From the NCBI RefSeq assembly GCF_014200175.1, contig NZ_JACHBD010000016.1, positions 25,306 through 89,305 of the forward strand: a DNA stretch of 64,000 bases. The letters run 5' to 3'. Each line of letters opens with the position of its first letter. Position 1 is the stretch's first letter. The stretch is from Rhizobium lentis. Its GTDB lineage: Bacteria; Pseudomonadota; Alphaproteobacteria; Rhizobiales; Rhizobiaceae. A program made the translations under genes and the position numbers. Below are positions 1-8,885 of this stretch, in pieces. The notes under the pieces were generated by a model that was not told the origin of the DNA, did not search any database, and saw only the letters and a list, made by a program, of their open reading frames with translations.

Positions 1-1
1 C

Positions 2-244
2 GGTGCCATTCCGCCCGTGCCTGTCGAGGAGCTTCGCCCGGGCAAGGCCCTCTCCCATCCGAGCATCATGGCCTGGTGTGCTGACATCGGACAGTATCGC
101 GAAGCAGCACTCGCTGCAGTCGGGGCGATGGAAATGGGAATCGTTTCGCAGATCGCGGCCGAATACCGTTTGGCCGATGTTGCCAAGGCGCACGAAGAAA
201 TGGAATCCGGACGCTCGGCGGGCAGTATCCTGCTGATACCCTGA
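2..244 (+). CDS. Quinone oxidoreductase / zinc-type alcohol dehydrogenase, C-terminal end (partial)
   Basis: The reading frame is open from the first codon of the window and ends at TGA 242-244, so only about 80 C-terminal residues are present. The segment GAIPPVPVEELRPGKA and the end AKAHEEMESGRSAGSILLIP match the C-terminus of NADPH:quinone reductases of the MDR superfamily, where a conserved helix with H.xME...G.ivL is followed by the last strand. The nucleotide-binding and catalytic parts lie outside the window, so substrate cannot be judged. It is followed 223 bp later, on the same strand, by an NmrA-type oxidoreductase, which may share a redox theme. Confidence 0.8.
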   Translation, partial: GAIPPVPVEELRPGKALSHPSIMAWCADIGQYREAALAAVGAMEMGIVSQIAAEYRLADVAKAHEEMESGRSAGSILLIP

Positions 245-467
245 GCAAGAGGCGCCGGCAGAGCCTTTGCTTCGCCGGCGCTTCCGGCCATCCCGTTCCT
301 GCCATTTATCCAGAAAACAGCACTATATTATGCATTATAGCTATCTACAGCCGTAATCCCTGTTGAGCTAAAGCTGCCTTGCCATCGGGTGGGCCATCGG
401 CATCGGCCACCGCCCTCCCGGCAGAAAGAGGCCCGGCTCTCCAGCCGGCAGCCAATGACAGGGAAAG

Positions 468-1430
468 ATGAAAGCCATGTCTACAGACAACAAGCCACTG
501 ATTGCGATTACCGGTGCAACGAGCAAACAGGGCCGCAGCGTCGTTGCGACCCTTCTTGCAAGCCAGCGCTTCCGCGTCCGTGCTTTCACGCGCAGAAAGG
601 ATTCGCCGGAAGCTTTGCGTCTGGCGAAGCTCGGCGCCGAGATCGTCCCCGCGCCTCTCGAGCTCGGCCGGCAGAAGGATCTCGTTGCTGCGTTCAGGGG
701 CGCGGACGGTGCCTTTCTGATGACGCCGCCGATCGCCCCGCCGGAGACAAGCGAGGCGCCTCTCGGGCAGCAACTGGCGGATGCCGCCGTGGAGGCCGGC
801 GTTAAGCACATTGTTTTCAGCACGCTGGAGAATGTCGACACGATCACCGGCGGGACGAAATATGCGCCGCATTTCACCGACAAAGCCCGCGTTGCCGATT
901 ACATTCGCGGCCTGCCGGTCTCGCATTCCTTCATCATGCCGGCATTCTTCTACACCAATCTTCTCGAATATTATGCGCCGCGCATGGATGGCGACACTCT
1001 GCTCTTGCCGATTTATCTTCCTGAAGATTTCCGGGCACCTTTTGTCGATCCGCTGACGGCGACCGGGCCTGTTGTCCTCGAGATCGTCTCGCACCCCGAG
1101 CGCTTTAACGGCACGACGCTGCCGATCGTCGGCGATATCATTTCGCCGCGTGAGATGGTCGAAACCTTTCAACGCGTGACCGGCATCAAGGCCGAGTATC
1201 GGAATGCTTTCACCAGGGACGGGCTACTGACCTACTTTCCGGAGTTTGCCACCAACGAATTTCTCGTTCGAGAGATTCTCGGGATGGTCGAATATGCTGT
1301 CGAGTATGGCTATTTCGGCAAGGAGCACGATCTCGAATGGAGCCGGCGCCTGGTCCCCGAGACGCTCAACTGGGAGCAGTTTCTGCGGACGTCGGGGTGG
1401 CGCGGCGACAAGCGGTCTTTCGCAGGTTGA
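468..1430 (+). CDS. NmrA-family NAD(P)-binding oxidoreductase/sensor
   Basis: This 320-residue atypical short-chain dehydrogenase begins with a Rossmann motif (ITGATSKQGRSVV, about residues 14-26) of the GATxxQG type that defines NmrA/HSCARG-like proteins, which bind NAD(P) and act as redox sensors or quinone reductases. LGAEIVPAPLE and GVKHIVFSTLEN (about 120-130) are the usual second and later core segments. The catalytic Tyr-Lys pair of classical SDRs is not evident. The start could be ATG 468 or ATG 477: AGGGA at 460-464 is close to the first and rather far from the second. It converges on the LysR gene at 1471-2391, with 40 bp between stops. Confidence 0.85.
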   Translation: MKAMSTDNKPLIAITGATSKQGRSVVATLLASQRFRVRAFTRRKDSPEALRLAKLGAEIVPAPLELGRQKDLVAAFRGADGAFLMTPPIAPPETSEAPLGQQLADAAVEAGVKHIVFSTLENVDTITGGTKYAPHFTDKARVADYIRGLPVSHSFIMPAFFYTNLLEYYAPRMDGDTLLLPIYLPEDFRAPFVDPLTATGPVVLEIVSHPERFNGTTLPIVGDIISPREMVETFQRVTGIKAEYRNAFTRDGLLTYFPEFATNEFLVREILGMVEYAVEYGYFGKEHDLEWSRRLVPETLNWEQFLRTSGWRGDKRSFAG

Positions 1431-1470
1431 AGCCTGTCTCGCAAAAGCACGGCAGCGGTATTGCGAAGAC

Positions 1471-2391
1471 CTACGTCGGCCGGATTCCCGGCAGCCTGGC
1501 AATCTCGGCGGCAAGAAAGTCGACGAGGAGCCGAACGCGGGCGATGGCTGCACGCTCCGGCACTATCAGCAAGCTCACCGGAACCGACGAAGGCCGATAG
1601 TCTCCAAGCACCACCTCGAGCCGGCCATCGTCCAGAAGATCGTGAACCAGCCAGAGATGGGTCGGGCCGATGCCGCGTCCGGCGGCAAGGGCTTCGCGCG
1701 CCGCAAGCCCGTGGTCGACACGCAGCCGGCCGCTGACCGGGATCACCAGGCTGGTGCCATCGGGAGAGGAAAGAAGGAGCTGATTGCTGCCTGCGACGTT
1801 GGACATCACCACGGTTTCGTAGCGTGACAGATCGGCCGGGCGCTCCGGGCGTCCCCGGGCGGACAGATAAGCTGGAGCGCCGACCAGCAGCCGCTGGCTC
1901 TCTCCGATCGCATGAAGTTTCATCGAGCTGTCGGCGAGAGGTCCAAGACGCAGTGCCACGTCAACGCCTTCGCGAACCAGGTCGATACGCTCGTCCGTCA
2001 GGTTGAGGTCGACGCGGATATCAGGATGCCTGTCCTGGAAGTCAAAGATCATGCGCGTGACATGCATGACGCCAAGCGCTGCCGTACACGAAAGGCGAAC
2101 TGCGCCGGCGGGGGCCTGACGGGCATCTCTGGCTTCTTCCGCAGCCTGTTCGACCAGCCGCAATATCTGAAGGCAGTTGGTATAATAGCGACTGCCTTCC
2201 TCCGTCAGGGTGACGCGGCGCGTGGTGCGGCTGAGGAGGGCCACGCCGACTGCCTCCTCCAGTTCATTGAGGTGCCGCGTCACGGTGGATTGGCCGACGC
2301 CCAGCTCCCTTGCGACCATCGACAGGTTGGCGCGCTCGGCGACCCGAACAAAGGTGCGCATTCTGTCAAACGACAAGCCTACCTTATCCAT
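1471..2391 (-). CDS. LysR-family transcriptional regulator
   Basis: This 306-residue protein has an N-terminal winged HTH (RTFVRVAERANLSMVARELGVGQSTVTRHLNELE, split here only by length; about residues 12-45) and a periplasmic-binding-protein-like effector domain from about residue 95 (VRLSCTAALGVMHVTRMIF). Members of this type usually activate or repress a divergent oxidoreductase gene. Here no divergent gene is adjacent: the next gene upstream is the minus-strand LacI regulator, and the NmrA gene converges with it. The NmrA gene is nevertheless the best guess for a linked function. Confidence 0.88.
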   Translation of the reverse strand: MDKVGLSFDRMRTFVRVAERANLSMVARELGVGQSTVTRHLNELEEAVGVALLSRTTRRVTLTEEGSRYYTNCLQILRLVEQAAEEARDARQAPAGAVRLSCTAALGVMHVTRMIFDFQDRHPDIRVDLNLTDERIDLVREGVDVALRLGPLADSSMKLHAIGESQRLLVGAPAYLSARGRPERPADLSRYETVVMSNVAGSNQLLLSSPDGTSLVIPVSGRLRVDHGLAAREALAAGRGIGPTHLWLVHDLLDDGRLEVVLGDYRPSSVPVSLLIVPERAAIARVRLLVDFLAAEIARLPGIRPT

Positions 2392-2503
2392 TTTTCAGCA
2401 AAGTGATCGTCATATCGTCCATATAGGGAATAATGCCAATGATGCCTAGCGGCTGCTTCAGCAAGGCTCGGCTCCACGTCTATTGTTGCGGTGTCGGAGC
2501 GGA

Positions 2504-3541
2504 TTAGCGTGTCGAACCGCGCGGGATGATCGAAAAACCGCAATCGACCCTGTCTTCGTCAGGCGGTTCGTCGCGGATGGCGCGCAGCAGCATGTCGGCG
2601 ACGCGGTAGCCGATGTCCTGGCGCGGAATGTACACCGTCGTCAGCGACGGCTCGATGAAGGCGGAGAATTCCAGATCGTTGAAGCCGCAGATGCCGAGCT
2701 CCTCCGGCACGCGGATGCCGCGCGCCTTGCATTCGATAAGGACGCCGAGCGCCAGTTCGTCGCTCTGGGCAAAGACGGCATCGACATCGGGCACGCGCTC
2801 GATCAGGCGGGCAAACAGATCCCGGCCGAGGCCGGTGCGGCTTGGCGCATCCCCGCCGATAATGAGATCGGGATCGAAACGTCCCGCGCCCCGCATCACC
2901 GCCTCGTAGCCCTCTATCCGCCGGCGCGAGCGGACATCGGCGCCGCGGCCGAAGAAGGCGATCCTCTTGTAGCCCCTCGACAACAGGAAGCGGGTGGGTT
3001 CGGCGCCTGCCATATAATGATCGAGGCCGACGACCAGCTTCTGCGGCTCCTGGCTCAGATCGGTGACATGGGCGATGGGACAAGCGGCATTGTCGATCAG
3101 CGGCAGAAGATCGCGATAGGATTCGGCGCCGGCAATGATGACGCCGGCCGGCTTCTGCGTCAGGAAGGATTTCAACAGGCCGGCCTCGCCCTCGGCATGG
3201 TGCAGCGTATTGGAATATTGCACGGTGAGATCGGTGTTGCGGAAACGATCCTCGATGCCGATCATCAGGCTGGTAAAGCCGTATTGGTGCAAGGCGGGCG
3301 TGATGACGGCGACGATGCCGTTGTGGCGGCCGGCCAGCGCCCGGGCGGCGAGATTGGGAATATAGCCCATCTCCTCAACGATGCGCAGGATCTCCTCGCG
3401 CAGATCCTCGGAGACGATTTCTGGATTGCGCAGCGCGCGCGAGATGGTGATCGGGCTGACGCCCACCTTCTTGGCCACATCGCTCAGCTTCACAGGCGCG
3501 TCGCGCCTGGACTTCCTCCCCCACTCCACCGACTTGCTCAT
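2504..3541 (-). CDS. LacI-family transcriptional regulator (GntR/gluconate-type)
   Basis: A 345-residue LacI regulator. The HTH (VKLSDVAKKVGVSPITISRA, about residues 17-36) and hinge helix (NLAARALAGR, about 61-70) precede a type I periplasmic-binding fold with GVIIAGAE, FGRGADVRSRRRIEGY and the dimer-interface segment ICGFNDLEFS. I chose ATG 3541 because a G-rich ribosome site lies just upstream; an in-frame start at 3574 would add 11 residues without a clear site. The ligand is probably a sugar or sugar acid, inferred from family only, and no sugar catabolic gene is adjacent, so its target is probably elsewhere. Confidence 0.88.
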   Translation of the reverse strand: MSKSVEWGRKSRRDAPVKLSDVAKKVGVSPITISRALRNPEIVSEDLREEILRIVEEMGYIPNLAARALAGRHNGIVAVITPALHQYGFTSLMIGIEDRFRNTDLTVQYSNTLHHAEGEAGLLKSFLTQKPAGVIIAGAESYRDLLPLIDNAACPIAHVTDLSQEPQKLVVGLDHYMAGAEPTRFLLSRGYKRIAFFGRGADVRSRRRIEGYEAVMRGAGRFDPDLIIGGDAPSRTGLGRDLFARLIERVPDVDAVFAQSDELALGVLIECKARGIRVPEELGICGFNDLEFSAFIEPSLTTVYIPRQDIGYRVADMLLRAIRDEPPDEDRVDCGFSIIPRGSTR

Positions 3542-4051
3542 CGTCCCCCGTCTGCCGTCATGGGACTCGACCACCGCCGATTCTCCCTCATTATTTTCTG
3601 AAGAAGAAATATTTTAGAGTCTACTAACATCTGATCGTCTCGACATGTTCCGGCAGGCTCAGGATCATCATTCGGCAATTTCGGGCGCGGACGGCGGACC
3701 GCCGATCGCCGGCATAGGCCCGCTTAATTTCGATGGAAAGGGAGCCATGATGCCGAACGGAAGCTGCCGGCGCCGCAGCCCTCTCGAAAGCATGGTTAAA
3801 CCCAAGTGAAACCTTACAAATCGGCAATATAAACATGATGGATATTTAATTTGTAAATCGGTCCGGCGCGATCATATGAATCGGCAAGCGCGAATTCTTC
3901 CATTCGCCCGGCCGCCGCCCGCGACGACTGCGCGTGCCCCCGAGAGAATTGGCGCCATACGCCATTCGACGCCAGGTCCCATGACATGGAACCACGACGC
4001 CATCAAAAGCCAATCTTCTTCCAAAGGGCGAGTGCCCAAGGGATTACCGCC
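3542..4051. other. Intergenic region between lacI-type gene and degP
   Basis: About 510 bp without a convincing gene. The part at 3790-3870 is AT-rich and holds an 8-bp inverted repeat, TTACAAAT at 3814-3821 and ATTTGTAA at 3849-3856. This lies upstream of the protease gene and could be a regulatory site. No clear sigma-70 or RpoE/RpoH-like promoter was assigned by eye. Confidence 0.4.
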
Positions 4052-5554
4052 ATGTCACACATCCTCCGCCAACACCGCACCGCAGCGCTCGTCGGAGCCG
4101 CGATCATCGCCGGCGCGGCCTGTCTGCCTTTTGCGATCAACACGTCCAAGGCTTTTGCCGCGCCTTCGGATACCGGCGGCATCCTTGCCGCAAGCGGCTC
4201 GTTCGCCTCAATCGTCGATGCCGACAAGCCGGCCGTCGTCACCATCACCACGACGATGAGGACGACCGATGTCAGCGCCGATCAGCAATCGCCAATGGAC
4301 GAGCAGTTTCGCCAGTTCTTCGAGGATCAGGGCATCCCCCTGCCCCGGCAGGCGCCGCACAATCAGCCCTCGCAGCATGCGATGGCGCTCGGTTCCGGCT
4401 TCATCATCAGCCCCGACGGCGTCATCGTCACCAACAACCATGTCATCGACAATGCTCTCGATATCAAGGTGACGCTCGACGACGGCACCGAACTGCCGGC
4501 CAAGCTGATCGGCACCGATCCCAAATCCGATGTCGCCGTCCTGAAGATAGCGGCGGGCAAGCCGCTGCAGACCATCGCCTGGGGCGATTCCGACAAATTG
4601 AAGCTCGGCGACCAGATCCTGGCGATCGGTAATCCCTTCGGCATCGGCACCACGGTGACGGCGGGCATCGTCTCGGCGCGCGGCCGCGACCTGCATAGCG
4701 GACCCTATGACGATTTCATCCAGATCGATGCGCCGATCAACCACGGCAACTCAGGCGGCCCGCTCGTCGACCGCGAAGGCAAGGTGGTCGGCATCAATAC
4801 CGCCATCTATTCGCCGAACGGCGGCAGCGTCGGAGTCGGCTTCGCCATTCCCTCCGATGAGGCCAAGGCGATCGTCGCCAAGCTTCAGAAGAACGGCTCG
4901 ATCGATCACGGCTATCTCGGCGTGCAGATCCAGCCGGTCACCAAGGACGTCGCCGATGCCGTCGGCCTCGACAAAACCGGCGGCGCGCTGGTGGCCGCCG
5001 TTTCCGCCGATACGCCGGCCGCCCAAGCCGGCCTGAAACCCGGTGATATCGTCACCTCGGTCGGCGGCGAGGCCGTCAAGACGCCGAAGGACCTGTCGCG
5101 GCTCGTCGCCGATCTTTCGCCGGGCACGCGGGAATCGCTCGCAGTCTGGCGCGACGGCAAGACGATCGATCTCAACGTGACCGTCGGCGCCAATGCCGAC
5201 AGCCAGAAGCAGGCCGCGACGACAAGCCCGGAAACGCAGGGCCAGGCCTCCGGCCAGCCGAGCCTCGGCATCGGCCTTGCCGACCTGACGCCCGATGTAC
5301 GCCAGCAGCTCGACCTGCCCCGCTCGGTCAGCGGCGCCGTGGTCGCCAGCGTCAAGCCGGACAAGTCGGCGGCCGCGGCCGGCATCCAGTCGGGCGACGT
5401 CATCGTCTCGGTCAACGACCGGCCGGTGCACAATGCCCGCGATGTCAAGGCTGCGATCGCCGAAGCCGGCAAGGCCGGCCGCAAATCGGTGCTGCTGCTC
5501 GTCGAGCGCGACGGTCATAAAACCTTCGTCGCCGTGCCCTTTTCCGCGGCCTGA
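4052..5554 (+). CDS. degP: DegP/HtrA-type periplasmic serine endoprotease
   Basis: This 500-residue HtrA protease degrades misfolded periplasmic proteins and can act as chaperone. ATG 4052 is chosen over the upstream in-frame ATG 3986 because AAGGGA lies 8 nt before it and because it places a signal peptide at the N-terminus (TAALVGAAIIAGAACLPFAI, then a likely AFA cleavage site). The catalytic triad is visible: His130 in TNNHVID, Asp160 in DPKSDVAVLKI and Ser234 in HGNSGGPLVD. Two PDZ domains follow, beginning near GYLGVQIQPV and GIGLADLTPD. Linker Q/N/P-rich residues around 80-105 fit the LA loop. It appears to be a single-gene unit with its own terminator. Confidence 0.95.
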   Translation: MSHILRQHRTAALVGAAIIAGAACLPFAINTSKAFAAPSDTGGILAASGSFASIVDADKPAVVTITTTMRTTDVSADQQSPMDEQFRQFFEDQGIPLPRQAPHNQPSQHAMALGSGFIISPDGVIVTNNHVIDNALDIKVTLDDGTELPAKLIGTDPKSDVAVLKIAAGKPLQTIAWGDSDKLKLGDQILAIGNPFGIGTTVTAGIVSARGRDLHSGPYDDFIQIDAPINHGNSGGPLVDREGKVVGINTAIYSPNGGSVGVGFAIPSDEAKAIVAKLQKNGSIDHGYLGVQIQPVTKDVADAVGLDKTGGALVAAVSADTPAAQAGLKPGDIVTSVGGEAVKTPKDLSRLVADLSPGTRESLAVWRDGKTIDLNVTVGANADSQKQAATTSPETQGQASGQPSLGIGLADLTPDVRQQLDLPRSVSGAVVASVKPDKSAAAAGIQSGDVIVSVNDRPVHNARDVKAAIAEAGKAGRKSVLLLVERDGHKTFVAVPFSAA

Positions 5555-5591
5555 GGCGGCTGCATGTTTCGACATTCAAAATTGCAGATGG

Positions 5592-5618
5592 AAAGCCCGT
5601 GAAGACGGGCTTTTCCTT
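5592..5618 (+). terminator. Rho-independent terminator of degP
   Basis: A perfect 9-bp stem AAAGCCCGT/ACGGGCTTT (5592-5600 and 5605-5613) closes a GAAG loop and is followed by TCCTTGTCTT. It lies 38 bp after the degP stop codon. Confidence 0.85.
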
Positions 5619-5985
5619 GTCTTCGTCCCGCCCCGGCACAAGGCTGCGGCCTCCGGGCCATTCCTCTCGCCGCGCATGGTAAATTCCGGTATTTCCCGCA
5701 AAAATCCGACGAGAACGGTAGTTTTTCGTGCCGGAAAGCGACAGGGAAACAAGAGGTTGCGCCATCGCCTGACAGGCGGGCAGAAACTGACCGGCTGCCG
5801 CCGGACGAATTAACCCTACCGGCTTACCTTAATATCAGCATCCGCTTGAATGCGTGCCGCCCTATGCCATCGTCTTTTCACGATTACAATGTCCGGGATG
5901 GCTCACCGGACCCACAGCCCACCTTTCCCAGGAAAGACCGGCTCCATGCATCAAGGGCGTAGCAACATCAAACGGAGGGTATGCC
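5619..5985. other. Intergenic region upstream of the 66-aa gene
   Basis: About 370 bp. It holds the degP terminator tail and the leader of the following small gene. No ORF with coding character or obvious RNA structure was recognised. Confidence 0.4.
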
Positions 5986-6186
5986 ATGAGCAATGTCGTG
6001 GAATTTCGTGCCAAATGCCCGCATGTCGAAACTCTGTCCGACTGCCGCGAGGCGCTTGAACCGCATGTGATGAAGATTGTCGCCGAGGCCGTCGGCTGGG
6101 GCTTTCCCCCGGCGGAAGCGGCCATGGTGGTCGCCGATATCGCCGATGATTACATTCTGATGCTGTCGCGTGAGCTGCAGCATTAA
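5986..6186 (+). CDS. Small conserved-type hypothetical protein (66 aa)
   Basis: ATG 5986 follows CGGAGGG at 5973-5979, a strong ribosome site, so the 66-residue product MSNVVEFRAKC... is preferred over the longer in-frame ORF from 5854. The sequence contains ALEPHVMKIVAEAVGWGFPP and a helical EAAMVVADIADDYILML segment, and is acidic and soluble. I cannot assign a family; small proteins of this kind are common in rhizobia. No operon partner is evident. Confidence 0.7.
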   Translation: MSNVVEFRAKCPHVETLSDCREALEPHVMKIVAEAVGWGFPPAEAAMVVADIADDYILMLSRELQH

Positions 6187-6506
6187 ACGGAGGCGCGCAG
6201 GCACCCGCACGCCACCGTCAGCCAGGAATGACCTGCCTCAGTGGGCCGCGCAGCGCCTGCAGGGGTAGCAGGGGATACAGGAGACGAAAACCGTGCCACG
6301 CGGCCCATCGATGAAAACACCGGCTCGTGCCGGAAGTTCCCTGCGGAGATACTTGAACAGCGGAGTATTTCCTAACTTATTTCTCGAGGCGGAAATATTC
6401 CGTTACCGATAGTCGCGCCTCCCGGGTAAAACTTCGCCGCACAATCTATCGATGCCGGCATTTGTGCTTCCGCGTTCGGAAATACAGACAGCTCGGCTGC
6501 ATGCAT
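6187..6506. other. Intergenic region, nothing recognised
   Basis: About 320 bp between two small genes on opposite strands. The stretch near 6365-6415 is AT-rich (TATTTCC and GGAAATA are present as a loose inverted pair), but no gene, terminator or repeat can be supported. Confidence 0.35.
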
Positions 6507-6692
6507 TCACCGCCATTTCGGCTGGCGTGGCGGCGCATTGGCCTGGATCTCATGCAACGGCGCGCGAGAGCCGAGCAGCTTTTTCAGCTTCTTCTCCTCC
6601 GCCGGCCCAATTCCAAACTTGCGGCAATGCTCAGCAACATCATGCTCCCGCGGACCGGGAATACGGACTTGGCGATTGTTCATGCTTTTCAT
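6507..6692 (-). CDS. Small basic hypothetical protein (61 aa)
   Basis: ATG 6692 is preceded by AGGAGG with an 8-nt spacer, which makes this short ORF credible. The product is lysine/arginine-rich with REHDVAEHCRKFGIGPAEEKKLKKL. The pattern of an aromatic/KFG segment followed by a short helix loosely resembles DUF3606-type proteins, but I would not assert membership. The opposite-strand ORFs at this place have no ribosome site and look like shadows. Confidence 0.6.
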   Translation of the reverse strand: MKSMNNRQVRIPGPREHDVAEHCRKFGIGPAEEKKLKKLLGSRAPLHEIQANAPPRQPKWR

Positions 6693-6839
6693 GTCTGTTT
6701 CCTCCTGAAAGGAATAACAAACAGGCGCCGGTTTGGTTCGTTAGCAAAGTCTAAAATTTAGGAACCTTTATCTCGCCCTTAATGACACCAATGTATCAGG
6801 CGCAGTTTCGCTGGATTGCTGTCGATCAACGCCCCCACC

Positions 6840-6965
6840 TCAACTGATCTTCAACCAGTGCCTGAGCGCCGCCACGGCGCCGTCGCTGGCATAGGCGACG
6901 ATGCCGCCAGTCGTCAGCCCGGCGAAGGCGATCAGGCCTGAAATCCCGTAGCCGATCGATTTCAT
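6840..6965 (-). CDS. 41-aa single-span membrane protein, coupled to the upstream coiled-coil gene
   Basis: ATG 6965-6963 overlaps the TGA of the upstream gene (6964-6962) in an ATGA arrangement, typical of translational coupling. The 41 codons give MKSIGYGISGLIAFAGLTTG..., one hydrophobic helix of about 20 residues followed by a short polar tail ending HWLKIS. Size, topology and linkage to a small coiled-coil gene resemble phage holin or lysis-cassette leftovers, but no lysin is nearby, so this is inference. The ORF is too short for routine gene calling. Confidence 0.5.
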   Translation of the reverse strand: MKSIGYGISGLIAFAGLTTGGIVAYASDGAVAALRHWLKIS

Positions 6966-7261
6966 CCGTTTCCACTCCGCGAGCGCCGGGGCGTCTCCTG
7001 GTTCTTCTCGACGGTTTCCTTGAGCATGCCGATCTCGGCGCGGATCCGTGCATCGGCGCCGCCGCTGATCGCTGCTTTCGTATCGACATGGGCGATCTGC
7101 CTTGTCTGCTCGTCGAGGCGCTTGTGGATCACCGCCCTTCCATCATAAGCATTGGCTTTTTCGTCGCTCATCTTCTGGCGCAGCAGCGCGACGTTTTCCT
7201 CGATGCCGGTCAGCCTTCCCTCCACGCGCCCGAGAGCGCGCAGGATCGGAGCCGTATTCTC
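6962..7261 (-). pseudogene. 5'-truncated small coiled-coil protein gene (DUF1515-like?), phage-like remnant
   Basis: The frame reads LGRVEGRLTGIEENVALLRQ and continues through AVIHKRLDEQTRQIAHVDTK to TPRRSRSGNG: a heptad-rich coiled coil such as is seen in small rhizobial phage-associated proteins (DUF1515-like, assignment unverified). It is open up to about 7261, where the sequence switches to an IS3 transposase orfA. No ATG starts it; the first possible internal start is GTG 7225, without a ribosome site. I read it as the 3' part of a gene cut by an insertion. It overlaps the start of the 41-aa membrane protein. Confidence 0.5.
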
Positions 7262-7444
7262 TTACCCACTTGCGCAGGACATTTTCATGAACATCCAGAT
7301 CGCGGGATGCCTGCGCAACGCTGACCCCACGCTCTCGCACCAACTTCACTGCCTCAAGCTTATACTCGCGGCTGAACTTCCTTCGTTGCATTCATGCGTT
7401 CCAGTTTCATTGGAAACACCTTAACTCGGTGTCCACGAAACCGG
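7262..7444 (-). mobile_element. IS3-family remnant: 5' end and first ~45 codons of transposase orfA
   Basis: ATG 7391 starts MQRRKFSREYKLEAVKLVRE and continues through SVAQASRDLDVHENVLRKWVRE, the HTH_Tnp_1 helix-turn-helix of IS3/IS911 OrfA. Homology stops after WVRE at about 7262, where the frame runs into the coiled-coil gene in a different frame. Upstream, 7430-7444 reads TGTCCACGAAACCGG, which resembles an IS3 terminal inverted repeat. The rest of orfA, all of orfB and the other end are missing, so the element is dead. Confidence 0.65.
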
Positions 7445-7493
7445 CAGCAGGTCACGCCGCTCCGGCTGCGGCTTTGGTGAAACGCTACCCCAC

Positions 7494-7593
7494 TCTCCGT
7501 CATCCCAGGCGTTGAGGAGCCTTGAGGCTGGGATCATGCGCGGTCCCCATCGGGACGGGGGTGGATCCCAGGGTCAAGCCTTGGGATGACGGA
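7494..7593. repeat. Interspersed paired-palindrome element (CTCCGTC...GACGGAG)
   Basis: A diverged copy of the roughly 90-bp element found in tandem at 20.6-22.3 kb. It begins CTCCGTCATCCCAGGC, ends GGGATGACGGAG, and holds internal inverted arms. It lies in the 580-bp gap between the IS3 remnant and the hydrolase gene. ORFs read through it (for example SLFDLMRIRQDF...) are not credible genes. Confidence 0.75.
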
Positions 7594-7878
7594 GCAAGGA
7601 GTGGACTCTGTGGCAAAACCGACTGGTGTATGATGGCGCTGGCCAGAAAGTCTTGGCGAATACGCATGAGATCGAAGAGCGATACCGACTTGATCGCCGA
7701 TATCACCTCTGGATTCAACATTCGCAGCTTGGATTTGCGGTAGTGATAAATGATCTCTCAGGGGGTGACCAAGCGCTGATTGTCGGTCTCGCGCCAGTGT
7801 AAAATCGAGCCTTCTCGACCAAGGTGAACGCCAGATTCCACGCGTTGCTCCGACAGGTTTGGCAAAACGCCACCCCAC

Positions 7879-7913
7879 CCTCCGTCATCCCAGGCCTTGA
7901 GCCTGGGATCCAT
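7879..7913. repeat. Half copy of the paired-palindrome element
   Basis: CCTCCGTCATCCCAGGC, CTTGA and GCCTGGGATCCATG form the left palindrome only; the right palindrome (GTCCTCGGG...CCCGAGGAC) is missing. Between 7594 and 7878 I see no gene or other feature. Confidence 0.75.
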
Positions 7914-8022
7914 GCCCGACCCAGCAAAACCAACATGGATCCTCGGACGGCAAGCAATACCATCCATGGTCATCGAGGATTATATTAGCAGCAGGCCGTC
8001 GATTACACGGGTGGAGGAGCCT

Positions 8023-8868
8023 GTGAAAACCGCGAGACTTTTTCTGTCCTTCGTCACCTTTCTTGGCGTCACGCTGGCTGAAAGCCCGGCAAAGGCCGAC
8101 GAACTGGTGCGGTTCGAAAGCGTGCCCGTGAAGCTCAGCCCGTTTCGTATCCGCAAAGCCCGGGAGCTGGGGGAAATTCTCCCGCAGCCGCAAGGCACGC
8201 CCTTGCTCGGATATTTGTCCCGGCCTCCAGGCGATGGCCCCTTCCCGGCCGTCGTCGTCATGCATGGATGCGATCACATGCGTGCGAGCGTCAGGGAGCT
8301 TTGGCCGCAACGGCTGGTCTCATGGGGTTATGTCGTGCTTGTTGTCGACAGCTTCACCACTCGCAGCCTCACCGACACATGTCGAAGCCACCTCCCCGAC
8401 CGCGTCTTCGACGCCTATGGCGCTTTGGAATTCCTGTCGAAATCAGGCTTCGTCGATGCCCGGCGCGTCGCCTTGATGGGCTTTTCGGCGGGCGGCACCG
8501 CGACGCTGGACGCCACGAAAATCGAAGGATACGAGCAGCTCGTGGAGCGCAAGTTCCGCGCGGCGATTGCCTTTTATCCCGCCTGCGACGCAGATCGTGG
8601 CGATGCGACGGTGCCGAACCTGATTTTGATTGGCGAACGTGACAATTGGAGCCGGCCCGAACGATGCCAGAAGAGGCTTGCCCGTTTCAGTGACAATGCC
8701 GCGCCCGTCGAACTCAATATCTACAAGGGCGCTTATCACGGTTTCGATGCCCCGGAATTCGCGGTGGGAAAGCGGGTTTTGGGTCATATCGAAAAATACG
8801 ATCGCAACGCCGCGGCAAAGTCCATCCGCAGCGTGTACACGTTTCTTCGCAAGCACTTGGGAAAGTAG
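8023..8868 (+). CDS. Secreted dienelactone hydrolase-family alpha/beta hydrolase
   Basis: GTG 8023 is preferred: GGAGGA lies 4 nt upstream and the protein then begins with a signal peptide (KTARLFLSFVTFLGVTL, ending near SPAKA), giving 281 residues. Upstream in-frame starts (7897, 7966) would bury this signal. The alpha/beta-hydrolase core shows VVVMHGCDH (oxyanion region), GFSAGG (nucleophile elbow, Ser in place of the Cys of true dienelactone hydrolases), LIGERDNW (Asp) and AYHGFDAPE (His). It is predicted to hydrolyse small esters in the periplasm. Palindromic repeats flank the gene on both sides. Confidence 0.82.
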   Translation: MKTARLFLSFVTFLGVTLAESPAKADELVRFESVPVKLSPFRIRKARELGEILPQPQGTPLLGYLSRPPGDGPFPAVVVMHGCDHMRASVRELWPQRLVSWGYVVLVVDSFTTRSLTDTCRSHLPDRVFDAYGALEFLSKSGFVDARRVALMGFSAGGTATLDATKIEGYEQLVERKFRAAIAFYPACDADRGDATVPNLILIGERDNWSRPERCQKRLARFSDNAAPVELNIYKGAYHGFDAPEFAVGKRVLGHIEKYDRNAAAKSIRSVYTFLRKHLGK

Positions 8869-8885
8869 GCACCCACGCCGCCCAC

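Noticed and set aside
2483..3601. 372-codon plus-strand ORF opposite the LacI-type gene
   Set aside because: It is the reverse-strand shadow of a clear LacI-family regulator.
3624..3836. 70-codon minus-strand ORF upstream of the LacI-type gene
   Set aside because: No ribosome site and no recognisable domain; it covers an AT-rich region that looks regulatory.
6462..6761. 99- and 100-codon plus-strand ORFs
   Set aside because: They run opposite to a 61-codon ORF that has a strong AGGAGG start signal and show no coding character.
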